A stretch of 64,000 nt of DNA from Sphingomonas carotinifaciens (GCF_009789535.1 NZ_WSUT01000005.1:1389001-1453000); one strand, 5' to 3'; positions 46,822-55,964 are shown, counted from the stretch's first letter. The notes: a model not told the origin generated them from the sequence alone. Numbers and translations are program-made.

Positions 46822-48174
46822 TCAGGCAGCCGCTGCGGCGGCATGGCGCGCGAAGTTGCGTTTGGTGGCGGCGCTGCGTCTGGCGGTGAGATAGGTGTCC
46901 AGGCCGATCTGGGCGCCGATCAACTGGTAGATGAAGGGGTTGAAGGCGATGCCGACAAAGGCGGCGCCGAGCAGATAGACGAGGTGCGCGTGCTGGAGCG
47001 CGCCGGCGAGCGCGCCGCCCCAGCGCAGGGGATCGTCCTCCGAGCGGTGGCGGCGGCGTAGGATTTCCATGCGGATCAGTCCCCCGATATTGATCGACAG
47101 CCACAGGATGACGCCGGGCCAGCCCTGTTCGCCCAGCACCTCGAAATAGCTGCTGTGATAGGCGCGGGCCTTGTCCTGCGCGCGGCGGCGGTCGGTTTGC
47201 GTGTTGGCCGCGGTGCCCGAGGTCTCGACCAGTTCGTAGCTCACCCGGTTCTGCAGATAGGCGTTGAAGCCGCCGCCCAGGGGGTGCGACTTGGCGTAAT
47301 CCCAGGTCCATGCCCAGACGGCGAGCCGGGTGGAGGCGGATTCGTCGCCCTGATAGGTTTTGATCGTACCCATCCGCTCCGTATAGGAAGAGGGCAGCAG
47401 CGGGGTGGCGATCAGCCCCGCGACACCGAGTGCGGCCAGATAGAGCAGGCGCCGCTTCACGTCGCGCAGCATCAGGACCGCGAGCAGGCCGATGCAGAGC
47501 AGGCCGGTGCGCGCCGAGGTGCCGACCGGGATCAACAGGCAGGCGAAGACCAGCGCCCAGGCAAAGCCGCGCACCCGCCAGTCGGGCCGGAAGATGGTGC
47601 CGTATTTCGCCAGCCACAGGATGATCGGGATCATCGTGATCGCCACCGCCGAGATGATGCTGCCCTCGTACAGCCCGGTATTGTTGGTCACCATCAGGTT
47701 CAGCTCGCCATAGCCGCCGCCCGATGCCAGCGTCTTGATCCCGCCGACGATGATGATCGACCCGGCCGACAGCGTCATGAACAGCAACAGCGCCTCGATC
47801 CTGAGCCGGGTGCGCAGCGTGAACGGCAGAAACGCGCCGAATGCCAGCGCCTTCCACACCCAATCCCATTTGTCGGCCGCCTCGATGGGGAAATCGGCGA
47901 AGCGCGTGGTAATGCCGCAATAGACGAGCAGCAGCCCGATCAGGATCTGGCGGGGCGCGATGCGCAGGCCCCGCTTGTCGTCGGTCAGGGCCCAGCCGCC
48001 GACCGCGGCGAGCACCGCGATCAGCGAGATCGGCACCGCGTTGAGCAGATAATAGGTCAGCCGCTGCGGCGAGACGATGTCGATATAGATATAGACGAGG
48101 ACGAGCAGGAACGGCCGTTTCAGCCCGAAGCCGAACAGCGCCGCCAGAAATGCGATAAAGACGAGATCACGCAC
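46822..48174 (-). CDS. O-antigen-ligase-like polymerase, exosortase-A-associated
   Basis: A membrane protein of about 450 aa with 11-13 hydrophobic segments and a large periplasmic loop with the family block HPLGGGFNAYLQN..HSSYFEVLGEQGWPG. The N terminus (RDLVFIAFLAALFGFGLKRPFLLVLVYIYIDIVSPQRL) fits the exosortase-A-associated O-glycosylation-ligase family (TIGR03097 as I recall). It probably links or polymerises surface polysaccharide. The start is set at GTG 48174, as family members start at RDLVF and this GTG overlaps the stop of the small upstream gene by 8 nt. An ATG at 48219 is the longer alternative. Confidence 0.85.
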   Translation of the reverse strand: MRDLVFIAFLAALFGFGLKRPFLLVLVYIYIDIVSPQRLTYYLLNAVPISLIAVLAAVGGWALTDDKRGLRIAPRQILIGLLLVYCGITTRFADFPIEAADKWDWVWKALAFGAFLPFTLRTRLRIEALLLFMTLSAGSIIIVGGIKTLASGGGYGELNLMVTNNTGLYEGSIISAVAITMIPIILWLAKYGTIFRPDWRVRGFAWALVFACLLIPVGTSARTGLLCIGLLAVLMLRDVKRRLLYLAALGVAGLIATPLLPSSYTERMGTIKTYQGDESASTRLAVWAWTWDYAKSHPLGGGFNAYLQNRVSYELVETSGTAANTQTDRRRAQDKARAYHSSYFEVLGEQGWPGVILWLSINIGGLIRMEILRRRHRSEDDPLRWGGALAGALQHAHLVYLLGAAFVGIAFNPFIYQLIGAQIGLDTYLTARRSAATKRNFARHAAAAAA

Positions 48175-48310
48175 GCGGGCGTCGTCGCTTGAACCGGGCA
48201 GGCGGACCGCCCGCATCATCCTCGCGGTCGAGATCGGGGCGTTTGAGGAGCAGCCACGCCGCCAGCAGCATCAGGCCGTGGGTGAGGCCGAGCGCGAAAT
48301 TGTCGATCAT
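48167..48310 (-). CDS. Small (47 aa) membrane protein upstream of the ligase
   Basis: A short gene starting ATG at 48310 (MIDNFALGLTHGLMLLAAWL) and ending in a basic tail (FKRRRPRA). One hydrophobic helix spans about residues 5-22. It overlaps the ligase-like gene by 8 nt, the same overlap size seen in other operons here. A GGGGGG ribosome-site-like run lies about 8 nt before the ATG. It is the first gene of the operon 48310-45074 on the minus strand. I do not recognise a family. Possible roles are an assembly or anchoring partner of the polymerase. Confidence 0.65.
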   Translation of the reverse strand: MIDNFALGLTHGLMLLAAWLLLKRPDLDREDDAGGPPARFKRRRPRA

Positions 48311-48435
48311 CGCCCACCCCCCGTCATGCCTGTTGCTTCGCCCTCATGACCCGCCCCATACGGCCCTTGTTGCGACATGCCGTAGGCCGGGCGGGATTGA
48401 CGCGGCGTTAAGGCAGGGACGTTCACAAGACCATC

Positions 48436-49644
48436 ATGCGTATCCTGCACATACTGGACCATGGCCTGCCGCTGCAAAGCGGATACACCTTCCGCACCCG
48501 CGCGATCCTGAAAGCCCAGGAAGCGCGCGGGTGGCAGGTCGCGGCGGTGACCGGCCCGCGCCAGGGCACGAGCGCGCAGGCGGTGGAAGCGGTGGACGGC
48601 CTGACCTTTCACCGCACAGCAGGGCCGGTGCCGGCGGGATGGCGCGGCGAGATCGGCGGGGTGGCGCGCTATGCCGGCCGGATCGAGGCGGCGGTGGATG
48701 CGTTTCGGCCCGACATCCTGCATGCCCATTCGCCGGTGCTGGATGCCCTGGCCGCGCTGGTCGTCGCACGGCGGCGCAAATTGCCGCTGGTGTATGAGAT
48801 TCGCGCCTTCTGGGAGGATGCGGCGGTCGGCAACGGCACGGGGCGCGAAGGATCGGCGCGCTACCGCGCCACGCGCGCGCTGGAGACATGGGCCTGTCGC
48901 CGGGCCGATGCGGTGGCGGTGATCTGCGAAGGGCTGAAGACCGACCTGATCGGACGGGGGATCGACCCGGCCAAGCTGACCGTCTCGCCCAACGGCGTCG
49001 ACCTCGGAGTGTTCGGCACGCCGGTGCCGCGGGATGCGGCGCTGGCGGCGGAACTGGGGCTGGAGGGCGGCGAGGTGATCGGCTTCATCGGCAGCTTTTA
49101 TGATTATGAAGGGCTGGACGACCTGATCGCGGCGATGCCGCGGCTGGTGGCGGCGCGGCCGCTGGCCCGGTTGCTGATGGTCGGCGGCGGGCCGATGGAG
49201 GCGGCGCTTCGCGCGCAGGCGGCGGCGTCGCCGGTGGCCGCGGCGATCCGCTTCGTCGGCCGTGTGCCGCATGACCAGGTGGAGCGATATTACAGCCTGG
49301 TCGACATATTGGCCTATCCGCGCAAGCGAATGCGGCTGACCGATCTGGTCACCCCGTTGAAGCCGCTGGAGGCGATGGCGCAGCGGCGGCTGGTCGCGGC
49401 ATCGGACGTGGGGGGACATCGCGAGTTGATTCGCGATGGCGAGACGGGCACGCTGTTCCCGCCCGACGATCCGGCGGCGCTGGCGGATGCGCTGGCGACG
49501 CTGCTGGACAATCGCGGGCAATGGGACGAACGACGGAACAAGGGGCGCAAGTTCGTGGAAGACGAGCGTAACTGGTCGTCAAATATTGCGCGCTATGCCC
49601 CTGTCTATCAGCGGCTGATCGATGTCGCGCCGATGGATCACTGA
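48436..49644 (+). CDS. Glycosyltransferase, exosortase-A-associated type
   Basis: A 402-aa GT4 glycosyltransferase. The N terminus MRILHILDHGLPLQSGYTFR is the signature opening of the PEP-CTERM/exosortase-A-associated glycosyltransferase family (TIGR04063 as I recall). The C-terminal half has IGFIGSFYDYEGLDDLI, MVGGGPMEAALRA and the E-containing PLKPLEAMAQRRLVAAS. It is divergent from the ligase operon (125 bp between starts), supporting a joint role in exopolysaccharide synthesis. It overlaps the following membrane protein by one base (TGATG). Confidence 0.9.
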   Translation: MRILHILDHGLPLQSGYTFRTRAILKAQEARGWQVAAVTGPRQGTSAQAVEAVDGLTFHRTAGPVPAGWRGEIGGVARYAGRIEAAVDAFRPDILHAHSPVLDALAALVVARRRKLPLVYEIRAFWEDAAVGNGTGREGSARYRATRALETWACRRADAVAVICEGLKTDLIGRGIDPAKLTVSPNGVDLGVFGTPVPRDAALAAELGLEGGEVIGFIGSFYDYEGLDDLIAAMPRLVAARPLARLLMVGGGPMEAALRAQAAASPVAAAIRFVGRVPHDQVERYYSLVDILAYPRKRMRLTDLVTPLKPLEAMAQRRLVAASDVGGHRELIRDGETGTLFPPDDPAALADALATLLDNRGQWDERRNKGRKFVEDERNWSSNIARYAPVYQRLIDVAPMDH

Positions 49645-50390
49645 TGGCTGCCACCGCCCCCACCCGATATCTGCCGATCGCCGGTGGCCTGGCCGCCGGG
49701 CTGGCGGTGCTGGCGCTGGTCTTCACCTCGCCGGCCGAGGCGCTGGAAAGCTGGGTGCGCCAGACCGGGATCGCGGCGCTGGTGCCCGCGGCGAACCCGC
49801 CGCTGGGATCGACCGCACGGCTGTTGCTGGCGCTGGTCGGCGGCGGGTGCGCGGCGGCGATCGTCTGGTCCGCCCTGTTCCTGTTATGGGGCACGGGCGG
49901 GCTGCTGGCGCCGCGCGCGCGCCGTAGCGACGAGGACTTGCCCGAAATCCGCCGGGCCGACGCGCATCCGGATGCGCCGCCGCGCCGACCGCTGAATGCG
50001 GCCGAACTGGAAGTGCCGGTCGTGCCTGCGCCGCCGCCCGAGGAACGGACACTGCCCGAGGACCTGGACCAGCCGCTTGCCGCGTTCGATCCGTCCGCGA
50101 TCCTGGCGGTGCCGCGCGAACCGGTCCGGCCGCTGTCGCCGGCGGGTTCGGTGGGATCGACCATCCGGATCGATCCGCCGGGCGAGGTCGCGACCTTCCC
50201 CTCGGCCGAGGAAATCGAGCGCATCGAGACCTTTGCGGTGACGCCCATCCGCCGGGTGGAGGAGGATGCTTCGCCGATGCCGATCGCGGCCGAACCTCGG
50301 ATCGACGACGAGGCCGAGCCGCCGAGCATCGATTCGCTGCTCGACCGGCTGGAGCGCGGCACGCTGCGCCGGGGGCGGTCGATCAATTAA
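49644..50390 (+). CDS. Bitopic/double-pass membrane protein with Pro-rich domain
   Basis: A 248-aa protein of unknown function. Two hydrophobic segments (about 10-30 and 57-85) are followed by a long acidic and Pro-rich region rich in low complexity (DLPEIRRADAHPDAPPRR, VPVVPAPPPEERTLPEDL), with a basic C terminus. It overlaps the glycosyltransferase stop by one base and so is probably translated with it. Position suggests a scaffold or regulator of polysaccharide export, but no family is recognised. Confidence 0.75.
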   Translation: MAATAPTRYLPIAGGLAAGLAVLALVFTSPAEALESWVRQTGIAALVPAANPPLGSTARLLLALVGGGCAAAIVWSALFLLWGTGGLLAPRARRSDEDLPEIRRADAHPDAPPRRPLNAAELEVPVVPAPPPEERTLPEDLDQPLAAFDPSAILAVPREPVRPLSPAGSVGSTIRIDPPGEVATFPSAEEIERIETFAVTPIRRVEEDASPMPIAAEPRIDDEAEPPSIDSLLDRLERGTLRRGRSIN

Positions 50391-50410
50391 AGGGTGATGA
50401 CATCACCTTG

Positions 50411-50450
50411 ATCCGTTCGCGTCGAGGAGCGGCAACTACTCGACACGCAG
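50411..50450. repeat. Diverged fragment of the 40433-type palindrome
   Basis: ATCCGTTCGCGTCGAGGAGC (50411-50430) resembles the left arm of the element after putA (16 of 20 bases), and CTACTCGA (50437-50444) resembles its right arm. It looks like a shortened relic copy between two convergent genes. Confidence 0.4.
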
Positions 50451-50504
50451 GGGAGGGGATGGATCGATCCGGTGTCATCCCGCTCCCGCACGGCTTGCCG
50501 CGGA

Positions 50505-51035
50505 TCAGGCGGGCTGGAACACGCCGCAGGCGATGCGGCCGCCGCTGTTGCCCGATGGGTCGGTCTTCAGGTCGTCGGCAGCCGCGTGGACGACCATCGC
50601 GGCGCCATCGGCATCGAGCAGCGAGGCGAGTGTCGCACCCGGAACGGTGAGGGCGATCGTGCCGCGGCCGTCGGTGCCGACGATCATGTTGGGCAGGTCG
50701 CCCTGATGCGGCCCCTGCGGGTTCATCGTGCCGTGCTTGCGCTCGGTGGGGTTCCAGTGACCGCCGGCGGTGGTGAAGTCGGGCGCGTCGCAGCGGCCGG
50801 TGGTGTGGACATGGGTGCCGTGCGTGCCGGCGGGTATGTTGCTGGCGTCCACCGTGATGCGGATGCCGTCGGCGACTTCGGTCGCGGTGGCGCGGCCGGC
50901 ATCGGCCCCGGCGGCGGTGCGCAGCATGGCGGTCGCCGAGCGGCCCTCCGGCACGGGGGCGCCCGTCTTCAGATCGTCGTTGCAGGCGGCAAGCGTCAGC
51001 AGCAGCGTGGTGGTGGCGATGGAAAGCGTCTTCAT
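50505..51035 (-). CDS. sodC: Superoxide dismutase [Cu-Zn], lipoprotein type
   Basis: A 176-aa SodC. The N terminus is a lipoprotein signal (LTLAAC, Cys about 18), so it acts at the membrane facing the periplasm. Copper/zinc ligands are seen in GTHGTHVHTTGRC, AGGHWNPTERKHG and GPHQGD, and the last copper His in MVVHAAADDL. The Cys pair is in TGRCDAP and RIACGVF. The start MKTLSIATT is at 51035. It follows the thpR gene by 4 nt on the same strand. Confidence 0.95.
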   Translation of the reverse strand: MKTLSIATTTLLLTLAACNDDLKTGAPVPEGRSATAMLRTAAGADAGRATATEVADGIRITVDASNIPAGTHGTHVHTTGRCDAPDFTTAGGHWNPTERKHGTMNPQGPHQGDLPNMIVGTDGRGTIALTVPGATLASLLDADGAAMVVHAAADDLKTDPSGNSGGRIACGVFQPA

Positions 51036-51039
51036 CCTG

Positions 51040-51639
51040 TCACTCCCTGATATCGTTTGTCGGTGATCCATCATGCGAACCGCTTGAATCCTCGCCCGGT
51101 TCCAGCGGCCAGCGGGCGACGGGTTCGTAGTGGGCGGCGTGGGTGGTCAGGTGGCTCTGGTAGAGGATGAGGTGGGGGAGGGGGAAGGGGGCGCTGGACA
51201 AGGCGAGGTGGCGGGCCTGCCAGCGGGCGATCTCGGGCGCGGTGCCGGCGGAGCGGGACAGGCGCGCCACCGTGATGTGCGGGCGATAGGCGCGCCGTTC
51301 GGGGGGCAGCCCGGCCCGCACACAGGCCTGATCGACCTTGCGATGGAGATGGGCGAGCGCATCGACCGGGTGCAGCCCCGCCCAGAGCGTGTCGACGCGA
51401 CCGCGATGGTCGAACGCACCGACGCCGGCCAGCGATACCACCGGCACGGGCGCATGGACCTGCGCCAGCGCGGCGGCGATGTCCTCCGCTACCGGCCGCT
51501 CCACCTCGCCGATGAAGCGCAGGGTGCAATGAAGCTGCTCGTCCTCCTGCCACCGGGCATGGGGCACGCCGTCCATCACGTCGATCAGCCGGTCGCGAAT
51601 GGCGGGGGGCGGGCGCAGGGCGACGAACAGGCGGGGCAT
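51040..51639 (-). CDS. thpR: RNA 2',3'-cyclic phosphodiesterase / 2'-5' RNA ligase
   Basis: A 199-aa protein of the 2H phosphoesterase family. The two HxTx motifs are HCTL (about residue 37) and HITV (about residue 121). These enzymes open RNA 2',3'-cyclic phosphates and ligate tRNA halves in vitro; the cellular role is unclear. sodC starts 4 nt after its stop, so the two form an operon. The C-terminal 15 residues are a hydrophilic tail outside the usual fold. Confidence 0.93.
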   Translation of the reverse strand: MPRLFVALRPPPAIRDRLIDVMDGVPHARWQEDEQLHCTLRFIGEVERPVAEDIAAALAQVHAPVPVVSLAGVGAFDHRGRVDTLWAGLHPVDALAHLHRKVDQACVRAGLPPERRAYRPHITVARLSRSAGTAPEIARWQARHLALSSAPFPLPHLILYQSHLTTHAAHYEPVARWPLEPGEDSSGSHDGSPTNDIRE

Positions 51640-51824
51640 GGCGCAACTGTAGGCGCGATCCGCATGGTCGTCGATTCGAACCGGCGATCCGGGGCATCAA
51701 TCGGGCGGGCTGTTACAAAACATGTCTGCGACGCGGAGCGGAACCGGGTGGCTTGAAAAGAGTCGTCGTCAGAGCGATATTTCCAACAACCGGCATATGG
51801 CCGGGCAAAGGAGCGAATTTCACC

Positions 51825-52574
<750 letters not shown>

Positions 52575-52598
52575 CGCCAGGGAATAACGGAGCGATCA

Positions 52599-52636
52599 GG
52601 GCCCGTCGGGACGACCCCGGCGGGCCCTTTCTTTTT
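52599..52636 (+). terminator. Intrinsic terminator after the BI-1 gene
   Basis: GGGCCCGTCGGG / CCCCGGCGGGCCC pairs around a short loop (52599-52627), followed by TTTCTTTTT. This is a classic intrinsic terminator. Confidence 0.9.
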
Positions 52637-52647
52637 GGGGGTGGGCG

Positions 52648-53427
52648 ATGCGGCTGTCGATCGAAGTGCGGCTCGACTACGGCTTTGCCGAACCGGCGGA
52701 CGTGCTGTTGCAGGTGGAGGCCGCCGCGATGGCCGATCAGCGTATCGAGCAGGAGTCGCTCATCCTCTGGTCCGATACCGCGATCGCCGCAGTGCCGGGC
52801 GAGGACGGGATCGGGCAGCGATGCTGGGCACGCGGCGAGGGGCGGCTGGTCGCCGAATATCGCGCGGTGGTGCAGGTGGAGCGGCCGGCGGTGGTGCTGG
52901 CAGACTACGGCGCGACCCCGGCCCGTGCGCTGCCCGGTGCGGTGGTCGCCTATCTGATGCCGAGCCGATATTGTCCGTCCGACCGGTTCGAAGGCTTTGT
53001 CCGGGCCGAATTCGCCGGGCTGTCCGGCGGGGCGCTGGCGCAGGCGCTGGCCGATTGGGTGCGGGCGTCCCTGCGCTACCGGGCGGGGACGAGCAGCGGG
53101 GTGACCACGGCGCTCGACACCTTTGCGATGCGCGCCGGTGTGTGCCGGGACTATGCCCATCTGCTGGTGGCGCTGGCACGGGCGGCGGCGATCCCGGCGC
53201 GGTGCGTCTCGGCCTATGCGCCCGGTGTCGATCCGCCCGACTTCCATGCGGTGGCCGAGCTGTGGCTGGACGGAGCATGGCGCCTGGTCGACCCGACGGG
53301 CATGGCGTCGTGCCGGGATATCGCGCGCGTCGCGGTCGGGCGGGATGCGACGGATATCGCCTTCATGACGATCTGGGGCGAGGCGGTGATGTATGGCCAG
53401 TCGGTCACCGTGCGCGAACTGTGCTGA
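52648..53427 (+). CDS. Transglutaminase-like family protein
   Basis: A 259-aa cytoplasmic protein with a transglutaminase-like core. The Cys-His-Asp triad is visible: Cys in GVCRDYAHLL, His in DFHAVAELWLD and Asp in LVDPTGM. The N-terminal 110 residues form the beta-rich domain that precedes the core in this family. The role may be proteolysis of peptides or polyamine adducts; no substrate is predictable. It starts 11 nt after the terminator's T-run, so it must use its own promoter within or after this hairpin, or readthrough. Confidence 0.88.
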   Translation: MRLSIEVRLDYGFAEPADVLLQVEAAAMADQRIEQESLILWSDTAIAAVPGEDGIGQRCWARGEGRLVAEYRAVVQVERPAVVLADYGATPARALPGAVVAYLMPSRYCPSDRFEGFVRAEFAGLSGGALAQALADWVRASLRYRAGTSSGVTTALDTFAMRAGVCRDYAHLLVALARAAAIPARCVSAYAPGVDPPDFHAVAELWLDGAWRLVDPTGMASCRDIARVAVGRDATDIAFMTIWGEAVMYGQSVTVRELC

Positions 53428-53439
53428 TCCGTATCAGGA

Positions 53440-53464
53440 GGAACGGCGGTTGGGCTTGATCGTT
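53440..53464 (+). promoter_or_regulatory. EcfG-type promoter for the small stress protein
   Basis: GGAAC (53440-53444), 16 bp, CGTT (53461-53464): a perfect match to the alphaproteobacterial EcfG consensus. The ATG at 53502 lies about 30 nt after the expected start site. Confidence 0.75.
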
Positions 53465-53501
53465 CTCCCTGCGACACGAGTATTCACATGGGGAGTGTGC
53501 C

Positions 53502-53762
53502 ATGAGCAGCGACGACACCGAATCCACCAGCGGCAGCAACAACGAGGGCCGCAACGAACGGCAGGATGCCGGGCGCGATCGTTCGATCGGCAAGCGGCTG
53601 GCGCGTGACCCGGAAAGCCGGGATGCGAGACTCGACGCCGGGCTGGACGAGTCGATGGATGCCAGCGATCCGCCCTCCTCGACCCAGCCGGTCCACAATC
53701 ACGGTCCGGCACCCTCGTCGGGCTATGACGAAGAAGCGGAACGTCGCCTGAAGGACGGCTGA
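53502..53762 (+). CDS. Small hydrophilic protein, general-stress type
   Basis: An 86-aa, very hydrophilic, Ser/Asp/Arg/Gly-rich protein that should be disordered (MSSDDTESTSGSNNEGRN at the start, EEAERRLKDG at the end). No domain is recognised. A GGGGAG ribosome site lies about 7 nt before the ATG. The perfect EcfG-type promoter upstream links it to the general stress response. Small disordered proteins of this kind are often stress-induced protectants, but no function is shown here. Confidence 0.75.
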   Translation: MSSDDTESTSGSNNEGRNERQDAGRDRSIGKRLARDPESRDARLDAGLDESMDASDPPSSTQPVHNHGPAPSSGYDEEAERRLKDG

Positions 53763-53824
53763 CGCAACGGATTGTTGCCCTTTGGCATCATCACAGGCTT
53801 CGGGGATTGCGGCGGGCTTCGGTT

Positions 53825-53902
53825 CGTCGCAATCTTTGTTGCGACGCAGCGCGTTCCATGATCCTTTGATGACAAGGCCGGTGGTGGCCGTTCAGGATCA
53901 TG
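53825..53902. other. Hairpins in the 190-nt gap before the next gene
   Basis: CGTCGCAA/TTGCGACG (53825-53832/53839-53846) makes a simple hairpin. CATGATCCT (53857-53865) pairs with AGGATCATG (53894-53902), enclosing GGCC-GGTGGT-GGCC. The first may terminate the small-protein transcript; the second could be an operator or RNA structure. No other feature was seen in 53763-53953. Confidence 0.4.
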
Positions 53903-53953
53903 TTAACCATCCTGGTGCATCATCATCCGGTCGATGAGCGAGCGGGCGGGGTG

Positions 53954-54514
53954 ATGGACATGGGATCGAGAATGAGACCGGCGGAAGGCGCGATGACGCT
54001 GGCCGAGATGAAGGAATTTGCCGGCTTCGGCGCGGCGACCCAGCGCTATATCCGCCGCTCGCTGGACATCGGGCTGGACCGCGAGGATGCCATGCTCCGC
54101 TGGTCGCGCGACGTGGTGGAGGCGGCAAGCATCCGGGCGCAGGCGCGGCTCTACAACGCATTGCCGGAGCTGCGCCGCGGCATTCCGGGTGACAGCGGAC
54201 TGGAGGCGGCCGAGCCGTTTCTGGCGCCGCTTATCACGCTGGCGGCGTTCGATCTGGGGCAGGGGCGGCTGACCAGCTTTGCGGCATTCCGCTTCCTGTA
54301 CGAGCGGCTGATCGGGGCCGAGGTACGGCCATGGCTGCCCGCGGCCTTTTGCGCGGCGGCGGCGTTGCCGCATCTCAACCCCGAACTGCGGCGCAAGCTG
54401 CTCCAGTCGATCAGCGAGGCGGCGGCGACCGCATCGGGCTGGTCGAACCGCCAGCCGGCCTTTTTCCCGCATTGGGTGGAAAAGGTGGATTCGGGAACGT
54501 CGCTGGCGAATTGA
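53954..54514 (+). CDS. Hypothetical protein, mainly helical
   Basis: About 186 aa, with no signal peptide and no recognised domain. The sequence appears all-helical (LAEMKEFAGFGAATQRYIRRSLDIG... MLRWSRDVVEAASIRAQARLYNALPELR), reminiscent of helical-repeat or regulator proteins. The start is uncertain: ATG 53954 is given, but ATG 53993 has a GGAAGG ribosome site 4 nt upstream and is a good alternative. An ATG at 53900 lies within a palindrome and is less likely. Next gene on the other side converges. Confidence 0.6.
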   Translation: MDMGSRMRPAEGAMTLAEMKEFAGFGAATQRYIRRSLDIGLDREDAMLRWSRDVVEAASIRAQARLYNALPELRRGIPGDSGLEAAEPFLAPLITLAAFDLGQGRLTSFAAFRFLYERLIGAEVRPWLPAAFCAAAALPHLNPELRRKLLQSISEAAATASGWSNRQPAFFPHWVEKVDSGTSLAN

Positions 54515-54555
54515 GGTGGCGGGCCCGGTCACGGCTCGACCGCGCCCTCCACGCC

Positions 54556-55242
54556 TTACGTCTCGGAGTCGAACCGCAGCATCAGCCTGCCATCGGCATC
54601 CTGGGTTACCGACAGCGTCCGATAGTCCGTGATGGTGGCATGGGGGGTCGCCATCGGCGCGGCATGGGTGGCGGTGACCGCGATCACGTCGGCACCCGCC
54701 GCCTCGGCCGCGGTGATGCCGGCGACGGTATCCTCCCAGACCAGACAATCGGCCGGGTCGACCCCGAGGCGCCGGGCACCGAGGAGGAAGGCGTCGGGAG
54801 CGGGCTTGCCGCGCGAGACATCGTCCGCCGTGACGCTGTGGGCGGGGAAGGGCAGGCCGGCGGCGGCAAGGCGGGCGCGCGCCAATGCGCGCGGCGCGGA
54901 GGTGACCAGCGCCCACCGATCCGGCGGCAGCGTCGCCAGCATCGATGCAGCACCGGGGATCTCCACCACATCGCCGACATCGGCGATCTCGTCCCGGGTC
55001 AGCGCCTCCGCCTCCGCCACCGGATCGACGCCGGCCGGTGCCAGGCGCCGGATCGTTTCGATGGCGCGGACGCCGTGCATGATCGAGAGGACGTGTTCGA
55101 CCGGCAGGTCGTGGCGCTGTGCGAAGCGGGTCCAGGCGCGGATGGCGGAGGGAATGCTGTTCAGGAGGGTGCCGTCCATGTCGAAGAGGAAGGCGGCGTA
55201 GCTGCGTGATTGGGGCATAAAAGAGCTTTCAGTCAGCGACAT
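54556..55242 (-). CDS. HAD-superfamily phosphatase
   Basis: A 228-aa HAD hydrolase of the beta-phosphoglucomutase / phosphoglycolate phosphatase-like group. Motif I is FLFDMDGTLLNS, motif II LVTSAPRA, motif III the Lys in SRGKPAPDAF and motif IV VWEDTVAG. A helical cap lies between motifs I and II. A sugar phosphate is a likely substrate. An alternative start is ATG 55218 (MPQSRSYAAFLFD). The longer start overlaps the extensin-like gene by 10 nt, which would couple the two. Confidence 0.9.
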   Translation of the reverse strand: MSLTESSFMPQSRSYAAFLFDMDGTLLNSIPSAIRAWTRFAQRHDLPVEHVLSIMHGVRAIETIRRLAPAGVDPVAEAEALTRDEIADVGDVVEIPGAASMLATLPPDRWALVTSAPRALARARLAAAGLPFPAHSVTADDVSRGKPAPDAFLLGARRLGVDPADCLVWEDTVAGITAAEAAGADVIAVTATHAAPMATPHATITDYRTLSVTQDADGRLMLRFDSET

Positions 55243-55964
55243 GCCCGCCAGCCGGCGGTGCCGCGATCGGCTTGGTCGAGGTGAAGATGATCGGCATGGG
55301 CCGCATTATAGTCGGGCGACAGCGTCGTGGCGAACAGCCGGCAGGCGCCGTCGCGCACCTCGCGCAGAAACGCGGCATTCTCCGCCCCGCCGGTCCAGTC
55401 GCGCGCGACGGTGATGCGCCGCCCGTTCGCCAGGCGGAAGCCGGCGATATCGATGGCGTCCGCCGTGGCATGCTCGCTCCAGGTGCTGCTGTCGCGCCCG
55501 GAGATGCGGCGGCAGTTATAGCTGCCGAAATGGTCGATGGCGGTGACGCGACTGCCAAAACGCTTCTGGGCGGCAGGCTGGACCACGGTCCATTCCCAGA
55601 GCGACAGGGCTGCGGCGACCGGACAGGCGATGCCGAGCCCGGCGGGACGATAGCCGATACGCTGCGCCCCCGTACCGGTCAGGCGGACGGCATCGTCATA
55701 GCCGCATTGCGCGCTGTCCCGTCGCGGGGGCAAAACCGTGTAGCGGACCCCGGCCTTGTCGAGCAGGCGCCGGCATTGCGGAAATTCGCTGCCCAATGCG
55801 GTCAACTTGCGGCCGGTGAACAGCCCGACCGGCGCGCCGAGATCGAGCGGGGTCCAGGGCAGATCCTGCGGGCGGCCCCGCATTATTCCCCAGGCGACGA
55901 ACAGCAGCGCCGCGACGACGGCGCCGATGACCAGCGCGGCGATCGTTCGGCGCAGCGTCCGCAT
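55233..55964 (-). CDS. Extensin-like domain protein
   Basis: A 243-aa protein with an N-terminal membrane helix (about 8-28) and an extensin-like C-terminal domain common in alphaproteobacteria. The conserved segments C..Y.DAVRLTGT, IACPVAAALSLWEWTVVQPAAQKRFG, IDHFGSYNCRRI and SEHATADAIDIAGFRLANG are all visible. The His/Asp pattern at SEHA...DAIDI and ADHLHLD resembles peptidase-type metal sites (D,D-carboxypeptidase-like), so it may act on cell wall peptides in the periplasm. The start overlaps the NUDIX gene by one base. Confidence 0.9.
   Translation of the reverse strand: MRTLRRTIAALVIGAVVAALLFVAWGIMRGRPQDLPWTPLDLGAPVGLFTGRKLTALGSEFPQCRRLLDKAGVRYTVLPPRRDSAQCGYDDAVRLTGTGAQRIGYRPAGLGIACPVAAALSLWEWTVVQPAAQKRFGSRVTAIDHFGSYNCRRISGRDSSTWSEHATADAIDIAGFRLANGRRITVARDWTGGAENAAFLREVRDGACRLFATTLSPDYNAAHADHLHLDQADRGTAGWRACR

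Noticed and set aside
45074..47920. A continuous open frame that would fuse 368 extra residues to the asparagine-synthetase-like protein
   Set aside because: The extra part lies across the ligase-like gene in another frame, is rich in Arg/Gly/His and resembles no protein; the natural start is at 46816.
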